DNA of 21,350 bases, taken from assembly GCA_001871075.1 (NCBI GenBank), contig MNUP01000104.1, forward strand, positions 1,072-22,421, given 5' to 3'. The stretch's first letter is position 1; every line of letters starts with the position of its first letter. Positions 20,927 through 21,350 of this stretch are shown here, piece by piece. Below the pieces are notes generated by a model. It was not told the origin of the DNA. It saw only the letters and a program-made list of their open reading frames with translations, and searched no databases. The stretch comes from Candidatus Desantisbacteria bacterium CG1_02_49_89. GTDB taxonomy: Bacteria > Desantisbacteria > UBA1551. The position numbers and the translations under genes are program-made.

Positions 20927-21350
20927 GTGAAATCAATTAAATATGCGGTATTTTTTCTACTCAGCGTGCTGATATTATCGCCTTGTTCCTCGCGCACCGC
21001 GCGCGCCGATACGCTCGCGCGGGACATATACAGAGAGGGCATAACCGGTGCCAGCATAAGGGCAATGGGGATGGGCGGGGCTTTCATCCATATCGGGGAC
21101 GAGAACCCCGCGTATTTCAATCCGGCCGCTCTTCTTGGTTCCAAGGACTGCAAAATGACCAATAATTCCGTTTTCCTTTTCAGTGACAAATTCAGCTTCG
21201 GTAATTCCTCGCTTGTCAGGGTAAATGAGAATATTTATTTTTCACTTTCCGTGGGCAATGACGTTGATATGCTGGAAGGGACCAGATACACGGTCCTGGG
21301 AGGATACGCGGTGCCTTTCGGAGAATCCACAACTTTCGGTTTCAATGTGA
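20927..21350 (+). CDS. PorV/PorQ-like outer membrane protein, 5' part
   Basis: An open frame runs off the window end, with 141 codons visible. The GTG at 20927 follows GGGGGAGA by a short spacer; an in-frame ATG at 20915 is upstream of that ribosome site. A signal peptide (VKSIKYAVFFLLSVLILSPC..., possible lipobox-like LSPC) is followed by ITGASIRAMGMGGAFIHIGDENPAYFNPAAL, the N-terminal signature of PorV/FadL-like barrels (RAMGMGGAF ... NP-A-FNPAAL). Amphipathic strands come next (NENIYFSLSVGNDVDML, YTVLGGYAVPFGESTTFGFNV). It is probably an outer-membrane barrel; the exact subfamily cannot be fixed from the N-terminus. Confidence 0.8.
   Translation, partial: MKSIKYAVFFLLSVLILSPCSSRTARADTLARDIYREGITGASIRAMGMGGAFIHIGDENPAYFNPAALLGSKDCKMTNNSVFLFSDKFSFGNSSLVRVNENIYFSLSVGNDVDMLEGTRYTVLGGYAVPFGESTTFGFNV

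Overview
The window is 21.35 kb from a Gram-negative-type (diderm) bacterium, probably an uncultured candidate phylum in the broad Omnitrophota/Elusimicrobiota/WOR-like range. That placement is an inference from content: PorV-type barrels, FecR and Ig-like exported proteins, V/A-type ATPase subunits and very repeat-rich intergenic DNA. No rRNA or marker gene settles it. Every recognisable gene is on the + strand, and I see no tRNA, rRNA, transposase, phage gene or CRISPR.

Layout. 1-303 is a cluster of palindromes with no gene. 304-7744 is a surface/secretion block: a frameshifted Ig-repeat protein with a C-terminal sorting-like domain, a CARDB/carboxypeptidase-regulatory-like protein, a FecR-domain protein, an outer-membrane barrel and a PorV-family protein. 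Just after it lie 17 codons of a lost PorV paralogue. 8221-11917 starts from a near-consensus promoter and carries two SurA/PpiC-type chaperones, pdxA and rsmA (ksgA), echoing the surA-pdxA-ksgA order of enterobacteria. 12047-14554 is a sugar-nucleotidyltransferase/hexapeptide/phosphomannomutase fusion whose mutase domain has lost its key motifs. It is followed by V-type ATPase subunits C and F without the other subunits. 16071-16338 is a compact transcription unit with its own promoter and terminator, encoding a 40-residue basic protein. Then come CvpA, a pair of M16 peptidase-family proteins (one with intact zinc ligands, one without), larB, an internally deleted dtd and the start of another PorV-like gene running off the window.

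The most unusual signal is in the repeats. At least a dozen intergenic or gene-start sites carry short arrays of period 7, 8, 9 or 10, mostly of four units, with a word that differs between sites (CAAAATG, TTACACG, GTCATGA, AGCTTATA, AGTTTACA, GTTGATAC and others). Several are translated in frame as part of signal peptides, and at four sites a palindromic element sits between copies of the word. A separate palindromic insert of about 57 bp lies in frame inside the active M16 peptidase gene. Together with gene remnants (PorV tail, dtd, frameshifted surface protein), this indicates a genome being remodelled by small non-autonomous repeats, including within genes.
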